The notes under the pieces were generated by a model. It made no database searches. It saw nothing but the letters and a program-made list of their open reading frames with translations, and was not told the origin of the DNA. From positions 1,240,001-1,304,000 of the forward strand of contig OX365948.1 in NCBI GenBank assembly GCA_947247005.1: a DNA stretch of 64,000 bases. Reading direction: 5' to 3'. This stretch comes from Spisula solida (taxonomy: Eukaryota > Mollusca > Bivalvia > Venerida > Mactridae). Below, in pieces: positions 10,171 to 23,700 of this stretch (position 1 is the first letter of the stretch; every line of letters begins with the position of its first letter). Made by a program: the position numbers and the translations under genes.

Positions 10171-13100
10171 AAACCACTATATAGTGTAACCAAACCACTA
10201 CATAGTGCAACCAAACCACTACCTAGTGTAACCAAACCACTACATAGTGTAACCAAACCACTACTAATTGTAACCAAACCACTACAGATTGTAACCAAAC
10301 CACTACATAGTGTAACCAAACCACTACATAGTGTAACCAAACTACTACTGATTGTAACCAAACCACTACATAGTGTAACCAAACCACTACATAGTGTAAC
10401 CAAACCACTACACAGTGTAACCAAACCACTACATAGTGTAACCAAACCACTACATAGTGTAACCAAACCACTACATAGTGTAACCAAACCACTACATAGT
10501 GTAACCAAACCACTACATAGTGTAACCAAACCACTACCTAGTGTAACAAAACTACTACAAAGTGTAACCAAACCACTACATAGTGTAACCAAACCACTAC
10601 ATAGTGTAACCAAACCACTACATAGTGCAACCAAACCACTACCTAGTGTAACAAAACTACTACATAGTGTAACCAAACCACTACAGATTGTAACCAAACC
10701 ACTACATAGTGTAACCAAACCACTACATAGTGTAACCAAACCACTACAGATTGTAACCAAACCACTACATAGTGTAACAAAACTACTACATAGTGTAACC
10801 AAACCACTACATAGTGCAACCAAACCACTACCTAGTGCAACCAAACCACTACCTAGTGTAACCAAACCACTACAGATTGTAACCAAACCACTACATAGTG
10901 TAACCAAACACTACATAGTGTAACAAAACTACTACATAGTGTAACCAAACCACTATTGATTGTAACCAAACCACTACAGATTGTAACCAAACCACTACAT
11001 AGTGTAACAAAACTACTACATAGTGTAACAAAACTACTACATAGTGTAACCAAACCACTACCTAGTGTAACCAAACCACTACAGATTGTAACCAAACCAC
11101 TACAGATTGTAACCAAACCACTACATAGTGTAACCAAACCACTACCTAGTGTAACCAAACCACTACAGATTGTAACCAAACCACTACAGATTGTAACCAA
11201 ACCACTACATAGTGTAACAAAACTACTACATAGTGTAACCAAACTACTACTGATTGTAACCAAACCACTACATAGTGTAACAAAACCATTACAGATTGTA
11301 ACCAAACCACTACAGATTGTAACCAAACCACTACATAGTGTAACAAAACTACTACATAGTGTAACCAATCCACTACATAGTGTAACCAAACCACTACATA
11401 GTGTAACCAAACCACTACATAGTGTAACCAAACCACTACTGATTGTAACCAAACCACTACATAGTGTAACAAAACCATTACAGATTGTAACCAAACCACT
11501 ACAGATTGTAACCAAACCACTACATAGTGCAACAAAAACACTACTGATTGTAACCAAACCACTACATAGTGTAACAAAACCATTACAGATTGTAACCAAA
11601 CCACTACAGATTGTAACCAAACCACTACATAGTGCAACAAAAACACTACTGATTGTAACCAAACCACTACATAGTGTAACAAAACCATTACAGATTGTAA
11701 CCAAACCACTACAGATTGTAACCAAACCACTACATAGTGCAACAAAAACACTACTGATTGTAACCAAACTACTACATAGTGTAACCAATCCAATACATAA
11801 TGTAACCAAACCACTACAGATTGTAACCAAACCACTACATAGTGCAACAAAAACACTACTGATTGTAACCAAACTACTACATAGTGTAACCAATCCAATA
11901 CATAATGTAACCAAACTACTACACAGTGTAACCAAACCACTACATAGTGTAACCAAACCACTACATAGTGTAACCAAACCACTACCTAGTGTAACCAAAC
12001 CACTACCTAGTGTAACCAAACCACTACATAGTGTAACCAAACACTACATAGTGTAACCAAACCACTACCTAGTGTAACCAAACCACTACAGATTGTAACC
12101 AAACCACTACATAGTGCAACCAAACCACTACATAGTGCAACCAAACCACTACATAGTGTAACCAAACCACTACATAGTGTAACCAAACCACTACATAGTG
12201 TAACCAAACCACTACATAGTGTAACAAAACTACTACATAGTGTAACCAATCCAAGACATAGTGTAACCAAAATACTACATAGTGCAACCAAACCACTACA
12301 TAGTGCAACCAAACCACTACATAGTGCAACCAAACCACTACATAGTGTAACCAAACCACTACATAGTGTAACCAAACCACTACATAGTGTAACCAAACCA
12401 CTACATAGTGTAACCAATCCAAGACATAGTGTAACCAAAATACTACACAGTGTAACCAAACCACTACATAGTGTAACCAAACCACAACATAGTGTAACCA
12501 AACCACTACCTAGTGTAACCAAACACTACATAGTGTAACCAAACCACTACCTAGTGTAACCAAACCACTACAGATTGTAACCAAACCACTACATAGTGTT
12601 ACCAAACCATTACATAGTGCAACCAAACCACTACATAGTGCAACCAAACCACTACATAGTGTAACCAAACCACTACATAGTGTAACCAAACCACTACATA
12701 GTGCAACCAAACCACTACATAGTGCAACCAAACCACTACATAGTGTAACCAAACCACTACATAGTGTAACCAAACCACTACATAGTGTAACCAAACCACT
12801 ACAGATTGTAAGCAAACCACTTCAGATTGTAAGCAAACCACTACATAGTGTAGCCAAACCACTACATAGTGTAACCAAACCACTTCATAGTGTAACAAAA
12901 CCACTACATAGTGTAACCAAACCACTTCATAGTGTAAGAAAACCACTACATAGTGCAACCAAACCACTACATAGTGTAGCCAAACCACTACATAGTGTAA
13001 CCAAACCACTACATAGTGTAACCAAACCACTACATAGTGTAACCAAACCACTACATAGTGTAACCAAACCACTTCATAGTGTAACAAAACCACTACATAG

Positions 13101-15371
13101 TGTAACCAAACCACTACATAGTGTAACCAAACCACTACATAGTGCAACCAAACCACTACATAGTGTAACAAAACCACTACATAGTGTAACCAAACCACTA
13201 CATAGTGTAACCAAACCACTTCAGATTGTAACCAAACCACTACATAGTGCAACCAAACCACTACATAGTGTAACCAAACCACTACATAGTGCAACCAATC
13301 CACTACATAGTGTAACCAAACCACTACATAGTGTAACCAAACCACTACATAGTGTAACCAAACCACTACATAGTGCAACCAAACCACTACATAGTGTAAC
13401 CAAACCACTACATAGTGCAACCAATCCACTACATAGTGTAACCAAACCACTACATAGTGTAACCAAACCACTACATAGTGTAACCAAACCACTACATAGT
13501 GAAACCAATCCACTACATAGTGTAACCAAACCACTACATAGTGTAACCTAACCACTACATAGTGCAACCAAACCACTACATAGTGTAACCAAACCACTAC
13601 ATAGTGCAACCAATCCACTACATAGTGTAACCAAACCACTACATAGTGTAACCAAACCACTACATAGTGTAACCAAACCACTACATAGTGCAACCAAACC
13701 ACTACATAGTGCAACCAAACCACTACATAGTGTAACCAAACCACTACATAGTGTAACCAAACCACTGCATAGTGTAACAAAACCACTGCATAGTGTAACA
13801 AAACCACTACATAGTGCAACCAAACCACTACATAGTGTAACCAAACCACTACATAGTGTAACCTAACCACTACATAGTGTAACCAAACCACTACATAGTG
13901 CAACCAAACCACTACATAGTGCAACCAATCCACTACATAGTGTAACCAAACCACTACATAGTGTAACCAAACCACTACATAGTGTAACCAAACCACTACA
14001 TAGTGCAACCAAACCACTACATAGTGTAACAAAACCACTACATAGTGCAACCAAACCACTACATAGTGTAACCAAACCACTACATAGTGTAACCAAACCA
14101 CTACATAGTGTAACCAAACCACTTCAGATTGTAAGCAAACCACTACATAGTGTAACCAAACCACAACAAAGTGCAACCAAACCACTACATAGTGTAACCA
14201 AACCACTACATAGTGTAACCCAACCACTACATAGGGCAACCAAACCACTACATAGTGTAACCAAACCACTACAGATTGTAAGCCAACCACTTCAGATTGT
14301 AAGCAAACCACTACATAGTGTAGCCAAACCACTACATAGTGTAACCAAACCACTACATAATGTAACTAAACCACTACAGATTGTAATCAAACCACTACAT
14401 AGTGTAATAAAACCACTACATAGTGTAACCAAACCACAACATAGTGTAACCAAACCACTACATAGTGTAACAAAACCACTACATAGTGTAACCAAACCAC
14501 TACATAGTGTAACCAAACCACAACATAGTGTAACCAAACCACTACATAGTGTAACCAAACCCTACATAGTGTAACCAATCCACTACATAGTGTAACCAAA
14601 CCACTACAGATTGTAACCAAACCACTACAGATTGTAATCAAACCACTACATAGTGTAGCCAAACCACTATATAGTGTAACCAAACCACTACATAGTGTAA
14701 CCAAACCACTACATAGTGTAACCAAACCACTACATAGTGTAACAAAACCACTACATAGTGTAATCAAACCACTACATAGTGTAACCGAACCACAACATAT
14801 TGTAACCAAACCACTACATAGTGTAGCCAAACCACTACATAGTGTAACCAAACCACTACATAGTGTAACCAAACCACAACATAGTGTAACCAAACCACTA
14901 CATAGTGTAACCAAACCACTACATAGTGTAACCAAACCACTACATAGTGTAACCAAACCACTACATAATGTAACCAAACCACTACATAGTGTAACCAAAC
15001 CACTACATAGTGTAACCAAACCACTACATAGTGTAACCAAACCACTACATAGTGTAACCAAACCACTACATAGTGTAACCAAACCACTACATAGTGTAAC
15101 CAAACCACTACATATAACCAAAGTACTACAGATTGTAACCAAAGTACAACATAGTGTAACCAAACCACAGCAGAGTGTAACCAAACCCCTACATAGTGTA
15201 ACTAAACCGCTTTAGATTGTAACCAAACCAGTACAGATCATAACCAAACCACTACATAGTGTTACCAAACCACTACAGATTGTTACCAAACCACTACAGA
15301 TCAAAACCAAACCACTACATAGTGTTACCAAACCACTACAGATTGTAACCAAACCACTACAGATCATAACC
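10171..15371. repeat. 5.2-kb array of a 21-bp minisatellite
   Basis: About 247 copies of a 21-bp unit, consensus AACCAAACCACTACATAGTG plus T. The main variant replaces CATAGTGT with CAGATTGT; others have CCTAGTG, GTGCAACC or AATCCA. A few units are 20 bp (near 10911, 12036 and 12515), shifting the phase. Higher-order periodicity is visible: five-unit (105-bp) blocks at 11531, 11636, 11741 and 11846, and a ~480-bp block around 12036 that recurs around 12516. Because 21 is a multiple of three and the unit lacks stops in several frames, long open frames run through it on both strands (for example minus 12599-14353, 584 codons; minus 10853-12040, 395; plus 10956-12056, 366), giving heptad peptides such as VTLCSGL. 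I regard these as a by-product of the repeat, not genes. Confidence 0.97.
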
Positions 15372-15685
15372 ATTTTCCTCGCCACCGGAAATCAATATGG
15401 CGAGGCCCCCTAGGAGGCTAGTCACTTTAGTTTTGGGGATAGTGCATGATACAGAAAATGCCCCAGTTCCAGAAGCATCCTGGGTTCTTTTACCTGCCGA
15501 TGTAAAGCATCATGCACGGAACCTCGCTTAACGTCTCGTCCAAAGACTGTTAGTAATTTTAGTTATGTTAGGTGGGAAACACTGAAAAGCATTTCTGTTT
15601 TTGACCGTCTGTAGTAAGGAGCGAACCCACAACCTTCAGATTAGCAGTCAGTAGCTCTTACCACTAGACCACTTGTCCACCTTGT
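15372..15685 (-). repeat. tRNA-derived SINE, minus strand
   Basis: Read on the minus strand the head has A box TGGTCTAGTGG (15661-15671) and B box GGGTTCGCTCC (15618-15628), followed by a body with 'cagtgtttcccaccta', similar to the SINE at 4868. The 3' end abuts the last unit of the 21-bp array with no spacer. Confidence 0.8.
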
Positions 15686-16120
15686 AAAACTGCAGTTTCA
15701 AGTCTCTTAACTATATGGTTAAGAGAGAACAAATGAAAACAAGGCATTTATACCAAACTCAACGCTGATTGGACATCTTTTCCTAACTACCGTTTTAGAA
15801 AGTTGTAACTGCGGTTCTTAGTCTTGAACTGCGGTTGTAAGTCTTGAACTATGGGTTTAAGAATAAATGTGCAAAACAGCGCTTGTAACCATGGGTTAAA
15901 GTATCTTAACTGTATAGTTAAGAAATATTTAATTAATGTGCATTTCGCGAACATATACTTCAAGTTTAAGATCTTAAACTCGTATAGGTCTTTCATCAGA
16001 TTTTGCGGTACGGACGATCAAGTCAGATTGGCGTTTCATAGATTGTGCAATTGTGTCCTAGTACTGAAGAGATAATAATGTTTCCAATTATAGTACGAAC
16101 TGTCCTTGATTATACTGATA
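15686..16120. repeat. Dispersed repeat with phased 'gggtttaag' motifs
   Basis: Contains 'ttaagagagaac', 'ggttctaagtcttgaactg'-like and 'gggtttaagaataaatgtgc' segments that recur at 19795-20080. The copies carry both orientations of 'aactacggttaag'-type motifs. It appears to be a degenerate short repeat family of unknown class. Open frames here are not convincing. Confidence 0.5.
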
Positions 16121-16126
16121 ATACGA

Positions 16127-16160
16127 GGGGTGTTCAAAAAGAAATTCAACTTCATGCAAG
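16127..16160 (+). repeat. Possible mariner-type terminal sequence
   Basis: 'acgaggggtgttcaaaaag' resembles the TIR of animal mariner-family elements. No matching inverted partner or transposase was found nearby, so it may be a solitary end or chance. Confidence 0.3.
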
Positions 16161-16460
16161 AAGGATTTTGGCTCTAGTCACTTTCATGATACTTACACGT
16201 TTTAGGAGTAAAGGATAGTATCCGTTAAATTTGCAACAGACTGCATGTTTAGTGGTGGTTCCATTTACAGTTCGCCATTGCGTACATAATATGCTTCTTA
16301 TTTTATTGTGCGATAACCGGACAAAATGCAGAATCTATGAATATGCCTAAGTTGATTTTCAGTCCCCACTCAGCCTTTCGATACCACTACACACTACACT
16401 ATCCCCTTGGTTTCTTTCGTAGATATCAGATTATTTTATATACATGTAATAAGTTTGTAG

Positions 16461-16735
16461 TTTGGCAGGCTAGCCAAAATGACCGGTTTAACATGAAATC
16501 TTCTGGATAAAATGGCAGGCTAGCCAAAATGACTGTTTTAGCATGTAATCTTCTGGATAAAATGGCAGGCTAGCCAAAATGACCGGGTTAACATGTAATC
16601 TTCTGGATAAAATGGCAGGCTAGCCAAAATGACCGGGTTAACATGCAATCTTCTGGATAAAATGGCAGGCTAGCCATAATGACCGGTTTAACATGTAATC
16701 TTCTGGATAAAATGGAAGGCTAGCCATAATCATGG
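16461..16735. repeat. 50-bp tandem repeat, ~5.4 units
   Basis: Units begin at 16461, 16511, 16561, 16611, 16661 and 16711 with 'ggcaggctagccaaaatgac' and end 'taatcttctggataa'. Each unit contains the palindrome GGCTAGCC. Confidence 0.95.
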
Positions 16736-17251
16736 TCTATTTGTACTCCGTGTATATAATGAACTAGACATATCCATAATTGTATTCAGTTCTAATGCAC
16801 CAGTCCATTGAAACCACGCTCCGACTCCGGTGAAGGGCGGGGAATAGGGGGGAAATGTCAAATATTTTCACCTTTCCGATGTCCCCGTTTTGTCGTGTGA
16901 GTGCGGGGCTTTTTCGCACCACAATAACTGGAAAATATAGCTGTGAGACTACGTATACGTCAGTGAGGTATAGGGAGGGGGAATGTGTGGTTATTTTACA
17001 ATTTGAATGGCCGGGGTTTTACCAGGGGTTTGAAAAAGCAAAAGTAGAAATTCCCGCCATTCCCCGGGTATGGAGCCATGGTTTCAATTGGCTGGTTCAT
17101 AATGTTCAATACTTTTAAATTAGCCAGACTATAGGTACTGGCGCAACAAGTCTATATCGGATCATTTACGTTCCTTTCTTAGTTATATTCATTGCAAACA
17201 GTGATACAAGAAAGGAATAAAAAGAATGAATTTAAAAGTATGCCCATTTTG
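16736..17251. other. Sequence downstream of the C4-like gene
   Basis: Contains a G-rich stretch (16820-16860) but no recognised gene. The plus-strand 87-codon frame at 16855 matches nothing I know. Confidence 0.35.
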
Positions 17252-17257
17252 TTTATT
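17252..17257 (-). terminator. Candidate polyadenylation signal of the C4-like gene
   Basis: AATAAA on the minus strand, 18 bases past the stop codon. This would give a very short 3' UTR; a more distal site is not excluded. Confidence 0.45.
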
Positions 17258-17275
17258 TCAGCAGTTTGGTGGACT

Positions 17276-17757
17276 TCAAATGGAACACACAGCACATGCT
17301 AACTCGCGACCATTCACATACGGTGGACATGGTAGAGAGCCACAATGTGCTTCAACAAGATACAAAATATGTTGATCATCATTGGTGCCGCCATGGGGTA
17401 GAAATTCTGGGAGTGCATCTACGCAGACCGTATCGTAAGACCCATGTCCAGCTGCACCCCTGTCAGACATCAAGTAACCCGTATACTCTAATGTCCATCC
17501 AGGACTACAGTCAGTACGAGCTGGAATCATTATCGATGTTTGCCTGGTAGATTTGCACACCGCACATGGCAGGTCGTTGTTATGTACCGGATAAGGAAAC
17601 ACGTGACTCGGTTCTATCATATCAAGTTCTGTTCCGTAGATACTGCCTTTATAACCATTGAAACCATCCTGATAATTTCCCCAAGTTGGACTATAGTGAA
17701 GGCATAGATTGTCAGAGCCACTACCAGGATCATTGTATTTCTTACCAGCCGTATAGC
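17276..17757 (-). CDS. C4-like gene, exon 3 (C-terminal domain, stop)
   Basis: Begins after acceptor 'atcttcttttag'. 482 bp, encoding GYTAGKK... through to CAVCSI and a TGA stop at 17276-17278. Contains nine of the ten domain cysteines. Confidence 0.9.
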
Positions 17758-20700
17758 CTAAAAGAAGATAAAATCGTTTAATGAACCCCGTGTTTCTTTC
17801 ATATTTCTTTCAGTTTCAATCACTAATGAAAACATAAATGTACTTACACGTGAATGCACATCGATATAATACGTTGGTCTAATTATGCCAAATCAACAAT
17901 TCGTATTTTCATAGAACTTTTCTTGTATGTATGAAAACAGCACATGCCGGTAAACAAGCGTACATCACCGTGTCTCGTATTAAGGAGCGCACTGCTCTGT
18001 CGTATTAGATCCACTCGCTCGAAAATACGCTGAGACACGGTGGTACATGCACGGCTCAGTCCCGTATTACACGTGACGTCGTCATGAATTACTTACCATG
18101 ATATACCAACTCAGTCCCATTAGGACACGTGCTTCTACCCCATCGTGTGTATACAGCTCCGTGATCTGTTCAAAAGATACAGAAAATGATAACATTGTCT
18201 ACACTACCATCAACATAAAAGATGAAACTTAACAGCTTCAAAAACACGACAACCTACTCCGACATACCTCATGATATCATAACCAGGACAGGAACCAGCA
18301 GACGAGAACCGTCACGCATCACAAGGACAACCTACTCCGACATACCTCATTATATCATAACTAGGACAGGGACCAGCAGACGAGAACCGTCACGTATCAC
18401 AAGGACAACCTACTCCGACATACCTCATGATATCATAACTAGGACAGGGACCAGCAGACGAGAACCGTCACGTATCACACGGACAACCTTCTCCGACATA
18501 CCTCATTATATCATAACTAGGACAGGGACCAGCAGACGAGAACCGTCACGTATCACACGGACAACCTACTCCGACATACCTCATTATATCATAACTAGGA
18601 CAGGGACCAGCAGAAGAGAACCGTCACGCATCACAAGGACAACCTACTCCGACAGACCTCATGATATCATAACTAGGACAGGGACCAGCAGACGAGAACC
18701 GTCACGTATCACAAGGAAAAACCTACTCCGACATACCTCATGATATCATAACTAGGACAGGGACCAGCAGAAGAGAACCGTCACGTATCACAAGGACAAC
18801 CTACTCCGACATACCTCATGATATCATAACTAGGACAGGGACCAGCAGACGAGAACCGTCACGTATCACACGGACAACCTACTCCGACATTCCTCATGAT
18901 ATCATAACTAGGACAGGGACCAGCAGAAGAGAACCGTCACGTATCACAAGGAAAAACCTACTCCGACATTCCTCATGATATCATAACTAGGACATTGACC
19001 AGCAGAAGAGAACCGTCACGCATCACAAGGACAACCAAAAGAAGCAACATAACGTACGTTTTTGGTGTAATCAAAGGAGTTTACAAAGGCACATACAAAA
19101 TGGAAACATTTTAACAAAAAGACCCGCTCCACCACTCGGCTATGCTCAATCCCAAAAAGGTTGGACACATATGATAACCCAATTTAAATGTGATTACATC
19201 ACACCACACCAATAATCGGTTGAGATGGATAACATTGAGAAATAACCAGTTTAAGAACATGGAGTCTGATCTATAGTGGGATAGTGCATGTGTTTTTCCT
19301 CAAGGTATTTTTTTCTTCAATTGATATTTGTTGGATACAGTAAGCATAGCATTATGACATAATACATTTACCCTTGAAGTTAAATAAAAAAATGATTATC
19401 AATAAAGTGAATTTATTGCAGCATGACATCACTTACATATCAAATCTTACTCGTTCACAAACAGACAAATCAGCTAGGTTTGTTCCTATTTTCCAGAAAA
19501 ACGACAACACTTCAGTTGGTAATTACCGTCCTGTTTCAATTCTCAGTATTATGTCAAAAATCTATGAAAAGGTTGTATATGACCAAGTTGAATCCTACTT
19601 TAGGGAAAACAAATTATTGTATAAATTTCAGTCCGGGTTTAGAAGTTGATTCTCTACATACTAGTATACCTGTCTAATACATGTAACAGACTTCATTAGA
19701 ATGGAAATGGATAAAGTTTATGTAATTGGCATGGTTCTGCTAGACCTCCAAATGGCTTTTGATACTGTAGTATGGCATGCGGAGTGCACAATAATTCCTT
19801 TATCTATGGGTTTAACTGTTAACTACGTAGTTAAGAGACTTTAAACCGCGGTTACAAGTGTCTTCTGCACATTGATTCTTAAACCGCAGATAATGACTTA
19901 GAATTGCAGTTACAAGTCTCTTAACTATATGGTTAAGAGAGAACTGCGGTTCTGAGTCTTAAACTGGGGTTCTAAGTCTTGAACTGTGGGTTTAAGAATA
20001 AATGTGCAAAATAGTATGGAATGTGGAGTGCACAATACGTTGTTTAGCTATGGGTTTAACAGTTAACTACGTAGTTAAGAGACATGGAATATGATCTATA
20101 GTGGGTGAGTGTATGCTTTTTTCAAATGCATTTTATTCTTCAAATTGATATTTGATGGGTACAGTAAGCCTAGCATTATGATGCACTACATATACCCTTG
20201 AAGTTAAACAAAAAATAAATATTAATAAAGTGAATTTATTGAAGTATGACAGCATTTTCATTGTAAATGCATTGTAGTGTAATGATTCGTGGGATAGCTG
20301 ATTATATAATATTAATTGCACTGCACTTTCCTATCGACCGTGCATAAATATAGAATGTATCGAGCTGACACCTGTCAGTGTAAGGAAGTGTAAATTTAAT
20401 ATCTGTCTGGTTGGTCAATACCATGTTAGTGGGGATTTCAGTTTAGTTCAGTGAGTTAGAGTTTAGAGTTGAGAAGTTAGGGTCGGGAGTCCGATAGCTA
20501 GACGGTTAGGTGTGGGCCATCAACAAGCGAGTAGCTTGGGCCATAAGCCTGGACATAATGTTTTCGAGTATGAACAGTTGACTTATGCTGTGAACCTGAA
20601 GTACTATGTTTATAAACTGTGTGACAAACTAAATGAATAAAACCACTATACGAACACGAACGTTACGTTCTTTACCAACCATAAGGACTACGTAACACTT

Positions 20701-23700
20701 GCTCGTTCGCAAACACAAAAACTGCCCAACGGTACTTGCTAAAATGTACATCATTCTTACAATATAACTCTAGAGAACAAAATCTTACTTAGTTTAAAAC
20801 TGAAAAATGTATACTTTGAAATATATTAAAAAAACACTGCCATATTTCTACCTTCGGTGTTTTTGCATGATACAAGTTCATGAATTTGTTTCATAATTAT
20901 TTCTTTGTAAGAGTTTGTTCCTTATACTATTGGCTATGTCCCCGACAACAAACTGACTCTTAATGCCATGTTGACTTTGTTTGTAAACGAGTAAGATTTG
21001 TAATAAAAATGCTGTCATGCTTCAATAAATTCACTTTATCAATATTTATTTTGGGTTGAACTTCAAGAGTACATGTAGTGCATCATAATACTATGCTTAC
21101 TGTACCCAACACATTTCAATTTTAAGAATAAAATGCTTTTTAAAAAAACATGCTCAGTCTCACTATAAATTATGAATGTGATAACAAATTCCTAAAAAGT
21201 CACTTTATTTTTCTATATTTGAAGTAGAAAAACATTAGGTAACTGCGCCATCGTCAGGTCCCAAGTCCTGAGTCCTGAGTTTGAAAGCAGGAGGGCCTAA
21301 TTGTTTTTTTAAGTGAAGTTTGTTATTTCATAATATTTAATAAGTAATCAATTACCTGGTCATATAATTTGCAGTTAATTGTCAGCATTTTGTTATATTT
21401 GTGAGGGATTTAATTGACAAAAAAACATAGCTTGGTGACATTGCAACACTGCTCATCCAAATGGTCAAATGAATGACGACTGGTGTTTTTAATACCGGTA
21501 ATTCTGGGTTCAAGTCCCAGTTTGGATTATATCGTTGTTAAGTTGCGAGGCTAAATTTATGATGGATATTTATTTTTGGTCTCAAGGGAAAAAGGAAGAT
21601 GGCCTAATTGTGTATTTTTCATTTTGTGTATGTTATTTTCTACTTTAAAATTTTAACTGATTGCTGATAATGAACTCAATTTAACATCTAACAACAAAGT
21701 ATAATTTACTCAGTGTATCTACAAACATTGCTGACCTGTTATGCAGTATCTATTAAATCCCCAATTAGGCAATGCCTTAGTTCATATTAAGAGTTATCTC
21801 TTTTTTGTGTATTCCTTAGTGTTGGTGTGCCTGTCATGGCTATTTATAAATGCATGCATGTATAAATTGTTTTTTATACATGTTGTTTTATAAATCCACG
21901 AATGTACATTAATACTGAATATATAAATAACACATGGCTGCGAGGGTGATGGTAAATAATACCAACCCGAGAATAGTTATATGATATGACTATTCAAGGG
22001 TTGGTCTTATTTACTGTCACCCTAGCAGCCATGTGTTATTTATTTCATTATACCGAACCGAAATTACAACCATTTCGCAAATTAAAATATCAACAAATGT
22101 AAGCAGAACTTAGATTGCCGTTATGATAATTTACATGTACAATCTCAGTCCGTATAAGTTTCTAATGATGTTGTGCTATTCTTAGTAAATCTTGTCAGTT
22201 TCAACGGTTGATATTGACAAGATTTACTAAAAATAACATGTGAAATACACACAAACATATAAATAGCATACGGATACTCTCTAGCAGGGTGTTTTCCGGA
22301 CTCAAATAGCACAAATTTCTATAAATAGCCCAGCCTCGTTTTTACTAGTAGTGATCGAACAAAATATCACATAGTGATCGAACAAAATATCACACGGGAG
22401 GTCTATGGCACTGGCACCAGAACACCAAACTGTGATTTAAATGTTATCAAAATAAGTTTTAAACCAAATCAAACTCAAAAACGCAGATTATTGACAGGGC
22501 ACGTTCGTAGTTTGTCTATATATTACACATGGTAATGAAGCCGATTCGCGGTACCACTCGTTTTCGTACTCGTATTTTCCATACGCGCCGATAAATCGTC
22601 AAAGTTTTTATACAGTTCGACAGATAAATGATTTATCTTTAAGATGCAACCGAAAATCCGGTACAACTTGTCGTATTTATCAAGTAATACTGCTTTTTCC
22701 CTTGCCTTTGACGTTTCTGTAATTTTCTTTCACTCTTAACTTCCGGTACAACAACAACAACAACGTAACCTGTTATTTGATTGGTCCAAATTTTCCGCGT
22801 AGATTTCCCGCAATATATCAATTCGTGTAGCCCATTACCATATTGTACAAATTTTGATATCTGAGTAAATTGAGATATTATTTCATTCATGACTTTATGA
22901 AACAGTAGCTGTCAGATACCGCGTTAGAAAAAAATCCTAATTAATTGGACTTTTAAATTTCCCTCCCGTAATCAGTTGGAAATGAGCAGCCAATCAGATC
23001 GACCGTACAACAATAACCGGAAGTTTACAGTGAAAGATTTTGCAATAATTTTGACAGATCGACAAATCACTCACTTATCAAAGCTGTGGTGAGTCGTAGT
23101 CTCTTAAAACAGTTAGATTTTCGATTGCATCTTAAAGATAAATCATTTATCTGTTGAACTGTATTAATACTGAGACGATTTATCGGCGCGTATTGAAAAT
23201 ACGAGTTCAAAAACGAGTGGTACAGCGAATCGGCTTCATTACCATGTGTAATATATAGACAAACTACAAAGGGGCCGTGTCAATAAATCTGCGTTTTTGA
23301 GTTTGTGGTTGGCTTGATTAGGTTTAAAACTTATTTTGACATAATTTAAACCACAGTTTGGTGTTCTGGTGCCAGTGGTCTATGGGGAAAATACATTGAG
23401 ATGTCACGTGAGGTATAATAATAAAATATATCCATCTATCAACTGTCAAATGGTACTTGCTGCTTACAATGCAACTCCAGGGAACAAACTCTTACTCAGT
23501 TTATGACTGACAAATGCATACTTTAATGTTCAAGCAATATTTATGATTGCTATTTTTCTACTTTCTGTTTGCATGGTCATTAATATTTTTCATGATACAA
23601 GTTCATAAACATGTATACTTATTTATTAGTCTGAGTTTATTCCTTATACTATTGACTAGGCCCCAACAACAAACTTTTACTCTAAATGTCTATTTGACTT

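Noticed and set aside
12599..14353. 584-codon open frame on the minus strand, with other long frames at 10853-12040 (minus) and 10956-12056 (plus)
   Set aside because: They are readings of the 21-bp satellite in different frames and on both strands; no start context, splice signals or non-repeat sequence supports a gene.
10171..15371. CRISPR-like array
   Set aside because: The repeats are contiguous without spacers and the DNA is eukaryotic.
17266..17550. 94-codon plus-strand frame over exon 3 of the C4-like gene
   Set aside because: It is antisense to a well-supported exon with family motifs on the minus strand.
18222..18743. 173-codon plus-strand frame with 26-residue repeats
   Set aside because: It is the 78-bp minisatellite, whose period is a multiple of three, inside an intron of a minus-strand gene.
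21470..21535. tRNA gene or SINE head suggested by 'gggttcaagtcccag'
   Set aside because: A B-box-like sequence is present but no A box or cloverleaf with paired acceptor stem could be formed.
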